This document shows positions 1-13,498 of a stretch of DNA of 64,000 nucleotides, one piece after another. The translations under genes were made by a program, and so were the position numbers. Position 1 is the first letter of the stretch. The number at the start of each line of letters is the position of its first letter. This stretch comes from Symsagittifera roscoffensis. Lineage: Eukaryota > Xenacoelomorpha > Acoela > Convolutidae. The notes beneath the pieces are model-generated. The model made no database searches. It was not told the DNA's origin and saw nothing but the letters and a program-made list of their open reading frames with translations. Where the stretch lies: contig NC_087071.1 in the NCBI RefSeq assembly GCF_963678635.1, positions 25,431,821-25,495,820 on the forward strand, read 5' to 3'.

Positions 1-815
1 AATCATTCTAGCGTGTATATTTGCAACTTGGAAAACTGTGCAGGTTTCTTCAGGAAACCATACTATGGTTGCTTTTGTGCGTGTTGTAGGATCGCAATAT
101 CCTTGGTCATTTTTGCAAGGAAGTCTAATGCCTTGGTAAAGGATTGTGTCGTCTTTTAAATCTCGTGTTAGTTGTACTTTTTCAAGTTGTACTTTCCAAT
201 CAAAAAACATTATTTCTTGATATCCTTTATTTTTTGTATCTGCTTTGCAATTTGAGGATCATTGATACCTATGTGTGGTATCCAGTCAGTGTTTATCATG
301 TAGCTCGTATATTAGTCTTCCGTGTGTTCCACGAAAGGGAAAATTTCTTGTCTAGTCTAATGTGACCTTGGTGTTTTTCAAGTTCTGCTTGATGTGCTGA
401 GTCTGGGAAAACTTGAAAATTTACAAGTTTTCTATTCGTTCCGTCGTTTTGTGTTAAGTTTAATCGTCTAAGTTCATTCTTACAATCTTGAGGGTTAGTT
501 AAGATGTAGTAATCTTTCTATATTACTCTGATAGAAAGATTCGTGTTCTAGTCTTTTTTTTCGTTTGAGACTTGCGAGCAATGTACTTTCTTTTCGGAAA
601 ATGTTGCTATAAACTTGTATCCTGTTAAGGTTGTTGCTCGGGCTTTTGAGTATAGTGTTGCTGATACATTTGTGCATTCTATAGCTTATGGTTCTGATTC
701 GCATTGTGTTACTTGGCTTATAGCGTATTTGTGTAGTGTTTTTTGTTCGTTTTCTTCACAATCATAGTGTGTTACTAATGAATCCTGAGGTCCTGTACGA
801 GGGGATAGATTTGTA
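1..815 (-). pseudogene. env-like glycoprotein, copy A (partial, runs off window)
   Basis: This is the N-terminal part of the env-like gene described at 21533-24183; the rest lies left of position 1. The DNA matches 23366-24180 with no difference that I noticed. Reading is broken into short pieces in all three minus frames: a Cys-containing segment around 560-800, another around 300-500, and the start of the 226-residue open segment seen complete in copy B (from about 210 downwards). The same interruptions occur in copy B, so they predate the duplication or are systematic base-call errors. Function would be membrane fusion/entry if intact; as it stands it is a relic. Confidence 0.55.
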
Positions 816-849
816 TGTTGTTCGGAAAAATTTAGAAAAAAAATGAGTT

Positions 850-2075
850 GGAACGTAAATATCTTTCAAATATACATGTGTATAATAATCCGGAGTATGG
901 GTTATAAAATGTGATATATCCAATTGTGATTTTAGTGTATCTATCGTTTTTATATATTACTTCAGTTGTTATAAATGGAGGAGGTAGTGATTGAGCTGTT
1001 ATGTTTGGTGGCCTTAGGGGAAAAGGGTGTTGAACAATATTATTAAGTTTGACTGTGATTTCAAAATTTAATTGAAGACTGTTTTGTTGAAGTATTTGAA
1101 TGTTATGCTCTCGGATATCTTCGTGGATATCTTGTCTATATTGTAATCTATTAAGTGCCCAACTATGGAGTCGGTTTCTTTCTTGATGTTGTCCAAATAG
1201 TGGGGGAGGTGCTACGAAAGTAGTCCAATCTAATCGTAAAGGGATATTTATATTTGACGATGATTGTTCTCGGTATTTAGCGTCGAGATTGTTTGGAAAA
1301 TTTAAAGGGAAAAGTGTTGATGAGGCTTGACTTATTGATGGTATTGACGGAAGTGAGAGTGTTTCTGGTAATGATGATAATGTTGTATCAGAAGAAACAT
1401 CTATTGGTTCATTTACTATGTTCGGTTCATCTTGTGTATATGAGTGTGTTGTCCAATATGGTGGTCTTTCTGTGGTGTCTGGCAGATTAAAAGGGTTTTC
1501 TCGGATTTGTTGTGATGTGGGGTTGAACTTAGGTAGTCTGAGGGTATATTTGAGATGCTTTGTTGTGAAAGAAGTGTGGGAGTTTCTGGTAGTGTACTGC
1601 TGGAAAGTTCTGAGGTAGTTGGTGTTGGTGATTAAAATGAACTATTGGGGTTTGAAAATTTCTATTTCTTCGCGGATGTATAATTTGATTTTGGCTAATA
1701 TGTCTGACTCGATTGAGGTCTTGTTTCAAGGTGGGGTATAAATTTTATGTTGGTTCCTTTAAAGATGCTTGTCGACGAACTGGTTCTAGTGGTTCTGATA
1801 AGCGTGGGTGTCGTTCTTCAAAGGTGTATGGGTTGTCTTGAAAAGAAATGCGTGTTGATGTTTGAGGATTGTTTGTAGTTGTAGCAGTTAATGGACTTTC
1901 TTTGGATGTGGTTGGTGGGGGCTGGTTTGGTGGTGGTTGATTAGCAATTTTGGAAAATTATCTGAATTTTATTTTTTTTTGGAAAATTTGTGTTTATTAT
2001 AATATTCTTCAATAAAGAGTATCAAGAGGATGGTTGCTAGGGCAAATGTGACTATTGTACCCTATTGTATTCGTA
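850..2075 (-). pseudogene. Membrane/proline-rich ORF upstream of env, copy A
   Basis: Duplicate of the segment at 24215-25440. On the minus strand a hydrophobic stretch (about 1990-2060) is followed by an Asn/Pro/Thr-rich region and, at 850-1560, by about 240 codons without a stop that contain the string PPLFGQHQERNRLHSWALNR. No ATG opens the frame and at least one in-frame stop (near 1736) interrupts it. Product not recognised. Confidence 0.4.
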
Positions 2076-3013
2076 GATGTGGTCAAGGATTCGGGAGAGT
2101 TGGAGATATATTTCAAATAGAGAATAGAAAATTTAAAAAAGATTGCAAAAAACTATAGAAATTATTATTATGAATTCAAAAGTTTCAATGAAAAAGTATA
2201 TCAAAAATTGAAATAGATTGAAAAATTTTGTGAAGAGGTTTAGAAGTTTTTGTTTTATGTGATCAACTGTTATGGAAAGAAGCATTTACGAAGTAATTTG
2301 TTGGTCGAATACTTTTTAAAGTTTTGAGGCGAAATTCAAGTGTGGTCGGTCGGATTATTTATTGATTTTTTGACAAGTGGGTTGAGTTTAAGCAAAAATT
2401 GTTGAGGGCTATTTTATTGGAGTTCGGGAGGTCTTCATAGTATTGTTTTCATATGTTGAATAAATGGGGGTATCTTTGAAATATTTGTCTTTTAGGCCAA
2501 ATGATCATGGGTCTTTTTTTACTTTAGGCTAATTTGCCATTTTTGGTTGGGGGACTTTTGAGGTCTGAATTGGGAAAATATTGTTGATTTTTGTATAATC
2601 TGATAGGGGAGGGTTATAATATTGAAGTAGTGTTTATTTTAGTTGTCAAGTTTTAGCGAGTTGCTTATTTTTGACGTGGAGGTTGTAAAGTTATAGTTAT
2701 AGATCTGCCTGGAGATTAATTTCTATCGGCTAAATAAGTTTGTGTTAGAGATAGAAAGGTGACAATTTGAACAATTTGATCTATAATTGATCGAGGTTTT
2801 TTCAGCATGTTTTACAGAAATGTGAAGGGGTAAAATGATTCAAAAGAATGTTTACCTTAATCTTAAATCAAGGTTGTTTCTGAAATTCAACTTTCTTTAA
2901 AATTTTAGAGTGTGGGATGAATGTTTTATAGATTTTCCGTGGTTGACTTCTAAGAGGTGATGATTCTCTATGTTCGGATTTTTGTTGTTGATCTTGTGGT
3001 AAACTTTTTTCTG
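2076..3013. other. Non-coding spacer between pol and the env block, copy A
   Basis: About 940 bases, AT-rich, with stops in all frames. I see no gene. It is the counterpart of 25441-26378 and would hold splice signals or an internal promoter for the downstream genes if the element was ever active; none can be pinpointed. Confidence 0.4.
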
Positions 3014-6000
3014 TTAATTTTCTATTTTTCCTTTTTTTTTAGGTGTTTTTGGTTCTGGTGTGTTTGATCTTTGAGGGTCTATAATCTGCTGTTGAACTGT
3101 TTTTGTATTTTTGGTAGTATTAACATGTTGATTTTGTTCTATTTCTGGGTTATTTTGAACTATGTGTAAACCTGTGAAAGAATATAACTGAGTTAATTCG
3201 CGAAGTGCGTATTCCTTGGGATAATAAGGTAAAAGATTGTTACGGTGTTGTATGAGTTCTTTCTTGCTGGAGTCAGTAAGTTTGTATGTTACTTCAGTAG
3301 GTTTATCAATTATTTGGTATGGTCCTTTTCGAAGTGGTTGTAATTTTTTGGATATTCCTTTTTGTGTATTGAAATTAGGTATTAAAACAAATATTCCAAT
3401 TTTTAAGTCTGTGGCTGGCATGAAGCGTGAACTAATTTGGTTATTTATATTTTGTCTTTGTAACTATTTTTTTGTTACTTTTTGGTAGATTTCATTGTGT
3501 TTTTTATCTCTTTTAAAAATCCATTCGGTATGTGTACCGGAAGCTAATTTCAAAATTTGTGGATGATGAAAGTGGTCTTCATCATGTGTGTGTAACGGTA
3601 GGTTATAACAAATTGAATCCTTGTTGGGTTGACAATAACCTTGTGCATTTTTATGAGCGTTTGCCGTAAACATCATTGGTTTTCGTGGCTTTTGATTAAA
3701 AACCATTTCGTATGATGACTTTCCTAAGGTTGTTGTAATTTGTGAATTATAGGATAATGGGAATAATTTTACATCTGTTGACCATTCAGTATATCGTGTA
3801 TCATTTCCATTAATGATGCATCTGAGGTATTCTTGTTGTGAACGGTTCTTACCTTCGACTAATCCATTTGTCCAAGGTGTATGAGCTGTACGTGGCTTAT
3901 GTTTGATGTTATATAGGTGGCATAATGTGATGATTTCGTTGTTAATGAATTCTGTGCCGTTATCTGTGACTAGTATTTCTGGTAGTCCGAATTTAGCTAT
4001 CCAATGTTCGTAAAGTTTTGTGTATGCGTAGTAAGCATTACAATGTGGTACTGGGTTAAGTGCTACGTAGTGTGTAAGTGCATCAAACAATTACCATAAT
4101 ATAAGAATTTCCTTCGGAGGATGGTGAAATTGGTCCTTTTGTGTCGAATGAAATTCTATGATTGAAATATAGACTTTGTCCTTTAAAATCTTGTTTTGTT
4201 GCTATTTGTTTTTGATTTGGATAAGGTTTATTTAATTGACATATTATGCAATCGTTGCATAATACTTTAATCCAAATTGGTGCATTTGGGAAGTAAAAAG
4301 TTTGTGTAAAATTTGAATATGTCTTTTCTGATCCTGAGTGTCCTTCTGTATGTTGTGTATGGGATATATCAAATGCTATCAGAATCATGCCGAGGGGGCG
4401 ACAGGGTACTTTAAAATTGGGTGTTTGATATTCTAAAAGGTCTGTGATTTCATTAAAAGTTGTATTATTGTGTTTTCTAAAGTATCGGAGGAGTGTTTTA
4501 TTTCCTAATATTGTTGTATCAGCTTTTGGTGGTTTTGTTTTATACTTGTGTCATGATTTGAGTTGGCGGATTACGGGATCAAAATTTTGATATTTCGGTA
4601 ATAACTGTAGTTTAATTTTTCTGTTGGTGGTAGAAAAATATTTTCAACTTCTATTTTCGATAAAGCAATTGTGTCAAGTGGGTCATGAAGGTCAAAAACT
4701 TGATTTATCATGTATTTTGAATTATTTATTGGTGGTCCTGATAAATTTATTTTATCAGTTAAATTTTCTTTTTCTATCAATGGAAAGGTGTCTGTTCTGT
4801 GCGGTTGTTGTTTGATTGTTTTTTGTTGAGTATTATTTTTTATCGAATGTGAATAAGGAATTGGTTTGAATGTGGATGTTCCTAATAGATCTACTTCATA
4901 GTGGTTATTCTGACAATCTAAATAGAGTGGGAAATGTGGTAAGTTATTTATTTGTGACTGAACTATATCAGTTCTTACTGCATATTTGCATTCCAATCTG
5001 GGTGATGTTTCATTTTTTGCAAAATAAAATTTAATGTTTTGTGGTATTTCAACTGTAATTTTTCGTGTAAGTAGTTCAGGTGGTGTATTTCTACTTAATG
5101 TATGAGGTAGTGCAAGATTTTTTCCTGCTGTCCAAACTACATGTAAGTTTGGGAATTTCATTAAAAATTAATTGAAATCTATAAACTCTATGGTTTGGGT
5201 TTGATTTCTATATAAAAAGAAATATTATAGGTTTATGATCTGTAAATAGGACTGTTGGATGTTTAGATCCAAGTATTAGAAATTCATATTCGGTAAGTGT
5301 GTATATTATAGCTGTGCATTCTCTCATGAGAGTAGAGAGTCGTAGTGCAGCTTGTGTAAATAAGCAAGAACTTGCTGATATAAGATTCATTTTGTTTGTT
5401 CCACTGTGTGATTGTAGTAATGCTGCGCCGATGCCAAAGTTTGAAGCATCGCACATTGCATAAAATGGTTGATTTGGATCAGGGATTGTATTTGATATTT
5501 GTTCTGTTAACAATTTTTTTAATTCTTCGAATCTTGTTTGATGTTCGGTGGTCCATTCGAAGTTATTCTGTTGTCTAAGAATGTTATATAAAGGTCTTAA
5601 GTATAATTGCATTTTGTATACATATTTACTTAAAAAATTTAACATTCCAAAGAATTCTTGGATTTTCTTTTTCTTTGTGGTAGTTGAAGTTTCTGAATCG
5701 CGTGTATTCGTGATTTCAATGGAGTTATAGTGTTACTTTCGATAATGTGGCCAAGAAATTTTACGCGTGTTAGGAAAAAATGTGATTTGTCTGGGGCTGC
5801 TTTCATGTTTTCATTTTTGAGTGTTTGATGATATTGTTCTAAAATTATAAACATTTCGTCTTTCGTTTGCGACTGCATGAAAACATCATCTAAGTATGTG
5901 ATTGCATGTTTCTTGAGTATGAGTGGTGTAAAAATTTTACTCATAAAAGCTGAAAAAGCTGCTGGTCCTATGGAAATACCATAGAATAATCTATTAAATT

Positions 6001-7785
6001 CGTATTGTTGATTTCCAATAACGAATTGTGTTAATCGTCGTGACTGTTCATCTAGTCGCATTTGATTGTATGCACTATTCATATCTGCTGTTGTGAAGTA
6101 TTTACCGTTTATTTTTGTTAGAATTACTTGAATAGGTTCAATGGGCCAATTACATTTAGTTTCGTCAATTAGCGAATTGAGGTATCTAGCATCTAGAATG
6201 ATTTTTAGTGATTCTCCTTTAGCTAAGATGATAACAGGGTTGATAAAGGTGTTACCTTTTGATTGTTTTGTTTGTTTACTGGTGATATAATTTCATATTG
6301 TCCTAAAATGTCAAGTAGTGTGTTTACTTTATCTTCTAAATGTATCGGTATTTTACTTGCTCGTTGTTTTTTGAAAACTGCGTCAGGTTTTAAAGGTAAA
6401 TGTAGTGGTGAACTAATTTGTCCAACATCGAGTTTTGATGTTGCATAAACTGTTAAAAATTTTAATAACAGTTCGGCTAATTTATCGAATTCTTTTTGTG
6501 TTATTTGGGAATGTTGAAAATTAAACATTGTTAGAAGCTTTTGTTGTTCTTCCGTATAATGTGATATTTTAAACGTTGGTTTAAAATATGGTGGTTTTGT
6601 GAAGTAGTCAGTGTTTCTTTTTATCGTTGCTTATTGTGTTGTTTATTGATAATTCTTCATCAAGAATTGTTGATTGACATATATCTAGTAATTGTAGTAT
6701 ATTATTGACTCGATATGCTACTTCATTTGTGGGTGAAGTTGTAGCATTTGTTTCACTGTATCCTAAGAGTCCTAAGGGTATTGTTATCTGGTATGGTGAA
6801 TTGTTATATACGTGTAATGAAATAATATCTGAGTTTGAATGTTTCATGTATTTTATGGATGAAATTGTGATTTGAAAAAATTTGTGGATTGGTTTAAATT
6901 CAAGGTCTGACATAAAGAGATGTTGTTTGTTTTGGTCTTTATCGTACTGGTGGAATTGTTTGATTGAAACGTTATATACATTTCCTGACAGTGGTTTCAG
7001 GTATTTTCGTTCCTGATTGTAAAATTTGGAGAAAAATGGTGGTTGTTTGTTTAATCTTTGAAAGAATGTTAAGGATGTGTTTTTTGTCCTCGTGTATTTG
7101 TCTTTTAAATGGAGTTAGCTATTCAAAATGTTGATTGTGGGTATATACTTAGTTATAAATGGTATGCCAATGATATTGTGTTTTATGTCTGTAATGTGAA
7201 ATGTTTGTTTCAATGGTTTATTGAGTATTTTATTTTGTTCCATTGTTCTAGTGGGAACAAGGAAAATTTGGATTTTTCCGTAATTTTTTAATGTTGATTC
7301 TTGTGCTGTTGCTAATTTACTGGCGGTCTGTATAGGTGTTAGGATTGGGTGTAGCGATTTGATTTCATTCCAAGTAGGGATGCTAATAATATTTGATTCT
7401 GCTCCTGAATCAATTAAAAAATCTATTTCAAGATCGGGTGGTTGAAATTCTTCACTTTTTGGGCTTTCTAAGAGAAATGGGATGGTCCAAATTTTTTTTC
7501 TTGGCTGTTCTTTTTGTATATTTTGGTAAATGTGATTTGCACTTGAGCGTTGTTTTTCGTTATTGACTACTGTATTTATTTCGCTTACATTCTATGCAAT
7601 TGATACATCGTTTCTTATGGGTCTAGTATAGTAGTCTTGAAGAAGTTCCGATTGATTTTCGTAAAAGTGTGAGCTAAAGTGTTGTTCGTATATAATGGGT
7701 CCGTAGTCGTTTTTGACTGTGATCATATTAACTGAGATAGTGTTATTTGTATCACTTTCGCTGTCTGTTGATTCACAATTAATGT
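3014..7785 (-). pseudogene. pol: Ty3/Gypsy pol (PR-RT-RNaseH-IN), copy A
   Basis: Duplicate of the pol in copy B (26379-31150). Read on the minus strand from high to low coordinates: protease with DSGA near 7400-7411; RT at 5639-6528 with the YLDD box near 5885-5896; RNase H at 5208-5645; RNaseH-IN linker at 4571-5161; integrase at 3464-4388 with HH-CC zinc finger and D,D-X35-E; and a C-terminal GPY-type module at 3014-3421. The frame is broken at 4083-4090, 5639-5645, around 6257 and by in-frame stops (for example 5208-5210). Each break is at the same place as in copy B. Confidence 0.85.
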
Positions 7786-7788
7786 GGT

Positions 7789-10700
7789 TTAATTGTAGTT
7801 CGGTACTTTCTGTGTTGTCAATACCAGGGGGATCTGAAGTTGTTTCTTCAGTTGTTTGTACCTGATTAATTTGTCGCTGATGTTTCGGTGTGTTACTTCT
7901 ATATTTGTGTTGGGAATCAGGGTAACGATTGTTGTTTCGATAAGTGGATTGAGAATAATTTCTTCAATTGTTATAGTTGGGATTTTTATTTTGTGAGTTG
8001 TTTCGTGACCTATTATAGTAGTTGTTATTGTTTCCTTGATAATTAGATATGTTGTAGGAATTGTTTTTTGATCTATTGTTTTGGTAACGATGGTTTCTGA
8101 TGTTTGAATAACTTCTAATTCTGTTATTTGAGTAGTTTCTATTTCTCTTGTACGATGAATTACGTGATCTATCGTTTGAATAGTATCTGTTTCTAGAATT
8201 TGATTGTGAATATTTGTTTCTATACTCTTTTTTTTGGCTATTTGATCGACTATATCTATTTTCTGAGAAATTTTGTGAATTTCTTTGTTCTGGTGATCTA
8301 CTTCTATAACTAGAGTTATAGGGTGATTGGTTTCTTGAGTAATTTGAGTTATTTGGGAGTGGTTTACCAGAGCTGTTGTTACTATGTACATTTTTGTTTG
8401 GTAAATTTTGATCCCTTCTCATGTATTGATAGAATGATTTATTCGGTTCTTTGTACATTTGTGGTTTATTTTGGTCATCTTGTTGTTTTTGTCTACACTC
8501 GGCTATGCTGTGTCCGTATTTTTGACAATAAGTACACCATTTCTTAAAAGATGGTTTACATTTGAAATTTGGATTTTTCTCATATATGTTCAAAATTTCA
8601 GTCATTTTTTCAGTTAGGTCTACATCTGAACCGTGTATGTTGTTTATTTGTGTAGTATTTGTTTTGATTCTATTAACATATTGTAGTTTAAGATTTTCTG
8701 TTTCTTCAAGTTTCATTGTGATTTCTGCTTGTTCTAATTTGTCAACTAGTTTTCTGGAATCTAAATCTGGTTCTCGAATTGATGAGGGATGTGATGCCCT
8801 CTTTTTTATAGATATTTTTCTTAATTGGGGTGTTAGAGTCATCATTAAAATTTCTGTCTTTTTCGTGTTTTTATAATCATGAGTGTTTAGTGAATATGCT
8901 TTTCGAACTAGTGTTTCGATTCTAACTGCCAATTGTTTAATTGTTTCGTTTGGTAGTCAGCGAATTTCATTGCATAAAACTCTTTGGTGTTAGTTATTTC
9001 TTTCAGAATCAAACATTTTTGAAAATTCTTGTGTAAATCTTTTCCAATTTGTTTTTATTTATATCTATTGGTAAAACTGAAAACCATTTCTGAGCTGCGC
9101 CATCAAGTGTTGTTTGGATTAACGCTGCGTGTCTTTGTATCCAATTTTGATGGAGTGGTGTATTAACTGGTTCAGGTCCGATATTTAAAATTAAATTTGC
9201 TGTGACTGCATTTAAATAGTCTTCTACAGAATATTCAGGGTCTGTGCCTGTGAATACCATTAGTGGTTTATTTGATGTTATTGATGATCCATCCATGAGG
9301 TATGGATTCATAGTCATTTGTAGTGATTCTGCTGCATTTGGCATTTGTGAAAATATTGTCATTTGGTTTTTTGTTATCTCATGTTGTTGCAAATAATATG
9401 GTAGTGGTATTTCGTTTTGCATTTGCGTTGGTTGATAATAATCAGTATTTGCTGGATTTTGTGAATAAAAATTATTAGTTTGAGGTTCGTAATTTGATCG
9501 AGGTTGTCGCATATGTTGTTCTCGTGTATATGGTTCAAAAATATCTGGTTGATTTACGTGATAAGACTGGAGTCTTCAGTTTTGAAAACTTTGTTGATGG
9601 TTTTGGTCATGAAAATTGTCATCATCTGATGAACGATAATTAGGTGTATAGTACGGTGTTTTTTGTTTATATTGGTATGGTTTTTTACAATTTTTATACT
9701 GTTGAAAAATGGATAGTTTTCACTTGGGTCTGTTGGAACACGTGGGTTGTCATTAAGATATACGAAATTTGATGTGTGTTGTTGGGGATTTTGTCGTTGT
9801 GAAAATGAACGATTATGCTGATTTGTACGAGGAGGTTTAGATTTTTGCGATCTATTTACATAGTTATAATTGTGTTCTGCAAATTTACTTCTGGTGAATA
9901 TTCTTTGTTTTTGCGGTGGTTTCGTCATTGGTCTAAATGTTTGGTAATCCATATGTGAATATATTGGAGCAACCGAGGGTTTAACTGTAGATTGTAATGT
10001 TACTTGGGGTAACATTGAAGTCTTTGGTTTTGGCGTTGTAAGATTTGGATGTATTGGTGAAATACTTTGTTGTGTGGTTGTTACAGTTGTTTCAACTATT
10101 TCTTCAGTTATAAAAAGTGATGGTGTTTGAATATCTTTTTGTGTAAGATTTCTAGTTCCATTTACGTTTTCTTGTTGTACAAAAGTTGAATTTAAACTAT
10201 TATTTTGTCGTCTATCAGGTAAAAATGAGTTATAGTTTAAAAGTATTGCATCTATTATTAGTGAAATTACTTTTGTATAATCTTTGTGAATAGTTATTGA
10301 ACTGATTGCTTGACTTGAGATGTCTATTGGAAAGTTCAGAAATAATGGATGAGACCATTCAGGGTCCCAAACGTAATCTGATTGTTCGGCAATGACAGTG
10401 TCATCATTTGTACTCTGAGGTTTAAAATTTTTTCTTGCTTGTGCAATTAAATCTATATTGTGGGTAAAATAGTCATTTATAAACCATGCTGAGATTTTTT
10501 GTAAATCGTGTTTAACATTTGGTGAAATTTCGTTATTTGAAAAATTTTCACGGATTGCGTTTAAAAATGCTGAGAATGCAGCAATTTCATTTCCTAAATT
10601 TGTGTGTCTTGATGTTTGAACCGGTGATGTGCTTTCGGTTTCTGTTTTTTCTAGTATAGATAAATAATTTTATTTTATTGCAAAAATATTGTTAGTGAAA

Positions 10701-11300
10701 ATTGAATTTGCTCTCGGTGAATTTTGATGTTGTATGTTTTTAATGTATTCTGTGATTACTTTTGAAAATTCTATATCGACATCATCTGTTTGGATAACAT
10801 ATTTGCCATGGAAGTTTCTTGTTGTACTGAGTTCTATGGTGTAAATTCCATATTGTGGTGTTAAGTTACATATTCCTTTTATGTAGTGATCGACAATTTG
10901 TCTTTTGATTTTTATTTCTGGGAATTCTGCTTTACATGGGCTAATTCCTTTTTCAAATATATTTGCGATTAGATTATGGCAAAATTGTGTTTGTCCTCTG
11001 TCTTCAGTGAGTGAAATGATGATAAATGGGAAAACAGAGTCTTCGTCTGGACTTTCGTCACTTAGGCTTTGACTCTTTTTTCGTTTTATGACTGTCAGTG
11101 CGTAATGTTCAATGTGTCTGATTGGTTGGTTCCAACTGTATAAACGTACTGGTTTATTTTTGTATATCTTTTTATTCTTTTTTTTCCTTGTTTTGATGAA
11201 TGTGATGTAGCTTTTGAATCGGAAAAGTATAATTGATCATGAACTGGGTGGTTTTTATTTACTGTATCTTTTAGTTTGTAGAGTGCATCTAAATGGCTGA
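7789..11300 (-). pseudogene. gag: Gag, copy A, N-terminus removed
   Basis: Duplicate of the gag of copy B, but its first ~70 codons are missing because homology stops at 11300, where unrelated repeat sequence starts. Contains the long open stretch 9554-10670 (no ATG before 10015), the capsid-like piece 9009-9512 and the nucleocapsid piece 7964-8932 with a CCHC knuckle near 8495-8536. It differs from copy B by one T in a run near 9657 (six T here, seven in B): with six, the reading frame is lost shortly after; with seven it runs on into the capsid frame save for one stop. Copy C shares the six-T state. Confidence 0.75.
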
Positions 11301-11658
11301 TTCCTAAGATGTTTTTCGCAAATTGATTGCCACTCGATTCAAAAGTATAATGTTTTTGGCAGACATTTTTTGTTCAATCTTTTCAAAAGCGGCTTTTGCC
11401 TTACTTTCTTTCGGCTAGCTTTCTTTCTATTTGGTTTATGGTAGACATGTTTTATTTGATTTTTTTAAAATGCAGCTTGACCGTTTTTTTCTTTCGGCCA
11501 GCTTACGTTCTATTTGCAAAACTCCGGTTTGCCACTGTTAAGTAGACAAATATTTTGAAGCAATTTGATAATATGTACTCAAAAAATTTTTCATTCACAA
11601 TTTTATTAGAAGCTAAGTTTTCCAATTCAAACTTATGTTTACTAAAGTGCTTTTTTAG
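11298..11658. repeat. Direct repeat R1 (~360 bp)
   Basis: Begins TGATTCCTAAGATG exactly where copy A of the retroelement ends (shared TGA at the joint). The same sequence, with scattered substitutions and small indels, recurs at 12503-12865 and 14538-14900. It has no protein-coding potential that I can support. The R1/R2 pair with ~845 bases between them resembles a small LTR-type element, but no primer-binding site or purine tract is evident. Confidence 0.7.
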
Positions 11659-13498
11659 TAATTTGAGCCTGAACAAAATTAAGTTTAACTTTTCCCAGAA
11701 AAAAAATCACCAAGACCTATATAAGAGTCTTTACTGTGTTCATGACTCTTAAAAAACAAAATGACAAAAACTACCTAAAACAGGCAGTAAGAAACAAGAT
11801 GAAAAAGAGGTGAGAACGACAGCAAAACGAAAAAACAATTAACTAATATATTTCCTTTTTTTAATCTTCCAAACTCACCAGATATTACTTCTCTTAAGTA
11901 TTATGATTTTCTCATTATATAATTTCCATTTTGATGATGGGTTAGTTTTTTTTGTAAGGGTTGGAGGCTATCTTGAAAAAAAGCTAACGCTCTTTTAGTC
12001 TCCCGACTCTTTGTGTTGTCCCTTTTTTCACTGTAGAAAATAAAAATTTCCTTCAATTTCCAATTTTCTTGTTGAAAAGCTGATTCAGTTTCCAAGTGGC
12101 ATATTACCTTGTATCAATTTTCAAAAAAAAAAACAAACCACCAAGTAGAAAAATGGGCTTCAAAATAATAAGATTCGCGCAAAAGCAAAATCGCACTTTT
12201 CCAGTCAGAGTATCATCTTTAATTTTTTTATGAACGGCAAAATTAATTTGAATTACATTTAACGCTATTATGATTTTTACATTGGTTTTCAGAATTCTTT
12301 TTTCTACACTGAGCTACAATAAATGAGTAGACATTTGATTTCAGCGTGCAAGTGAACGGTTTCTTTTTTCTGCACGTTTTGTCGTTTTCTCTGCATCTAA
12401 CTAAGATGCAGGGTTGAATTTCGACACATGTTAGATATAACTATTTAAAATATTTAAAACTTGATAAATTGTCTTTTAAAATTTATTTAACGTTGGTATT
12501 TGTGATTCCTAAGATGTTTTTCGCAAATTGATTGCCACTCAATTCAAACTTATAATGTTTTTGGCAGACATTTTTTGTTCAATCTTTTCAAAAGCGGCTT
12601 TTGCCTTACTTTCTTTCGGCTAGCTTTCTTTCTATTTGGTTTATGGTAGACATGTTTTATTTGATTTTTTTTAAAATGCAGCTTGACCGTTTTTTTCTTT
12701 CGGCTAGCTTACGTTCTATTTGCAAAACTCCGGTTTGCCACTGTGTTAAGTAGACAAATTTTTGAAGCAATTTGATAATATGTACTCAAAAAATTTTTCA
12801 TTCATTATTTTATTAGAAGCTAAGTTTTCCAATTCAAATTTATGTTTACAAAAGTGCTTCTTTAGACCATAAGAAAACTATAAACTTTTAAAAAGGAAAC
12901 TCTAGTAAAAAAACAAGCCTCCGAATTGCAAAACGCTAAAGCGTTTTCTTTCGTTTTCTACGTGAACAAATATCAAGGCGGCAGATAATAGTATTTCAGT
13001 GTCTTGTTGTTTTACTTCGTTAAATCTCTAAAATGTTCCCTTGCTTTAAAGCAGATAAAAGGTATTGTCACTCTTCAATTTTTCCTCGATGGGAGTCCTC
13101 AAATTCTACTAAATTGGTTTAGGAGGTGTATCCATTACCTCCTTCCCAGTATCTAGTGGATTTTCTTGATTTCGGAAGTTCTTGATTTCTTTTATAAGTT
13201 GTTTCTCAGATCTGAAATTCGTTGTTTCAGATCTTTGATCAAATATATAGAGATTCAGATTTGAAATTTGGGTCTGAAATAGAAGTTTTCAGATCTGAAA
13301 TAACCAAAAAAATTAAAGTTGAAATTAGATCTAAGAAATTTCTGGAGCAATTCTTGGAGCAGAAATTACATCTGAGAATTTTTATAAAATCATAATGAAC
13401 GCTTTTTCACCAAACAACTGAGTTTGCATTTTTGCTATTTTTTTTCCAAAATTCATTTATTTATGATTAATTAGCTGTAAAAAAACTTCTAACTAAAG
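11464..13498. repeat. 2035-bp tandem duplication, unit 1
   Basis: This unit is followed directly by a second copy at 13499-15533 at a constant offset of 2035. The only difference I noticed is a single base near 12545 versus 14585. The unit starts in the middle of repeat R1, so the breakpoint lies inside a repeat. It is non-coding: short ORFs on both strands are low-complexity AT-rich readings with no family resemblance. Its last third (13200-13390) carries a cluster of the palindrome TTTCAGATCTGAAA and variants. Confidence 0.9.
12503..12865. repeat. Direct repeat R2
   Basis: Second copy of the ~360-bp repeat that begins at 11298, in the same orientation. It differs from R1 by several substitutions and small indels (for example GTGTTAAG against GTTAAG before TAGACAAAT), so the R1/R2 pair is older than the 2035-bp tandem duplication, whose two units are almost identical. 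Confidence 0.75.

Noticed and set aside
11901-12095. 64-codon reading on the minus strand, repeated at 13936-14130
   Set aside because: It recurs only because of the 2035-bp duplication; no codon bias or family match.
11298-12865. R1 and R2 as LTRs of a small retroelement
   Set aside because: No TG...CA borders on both copies, primer site or purine tract, and no target duplication could be shown; kept as direct repeats.
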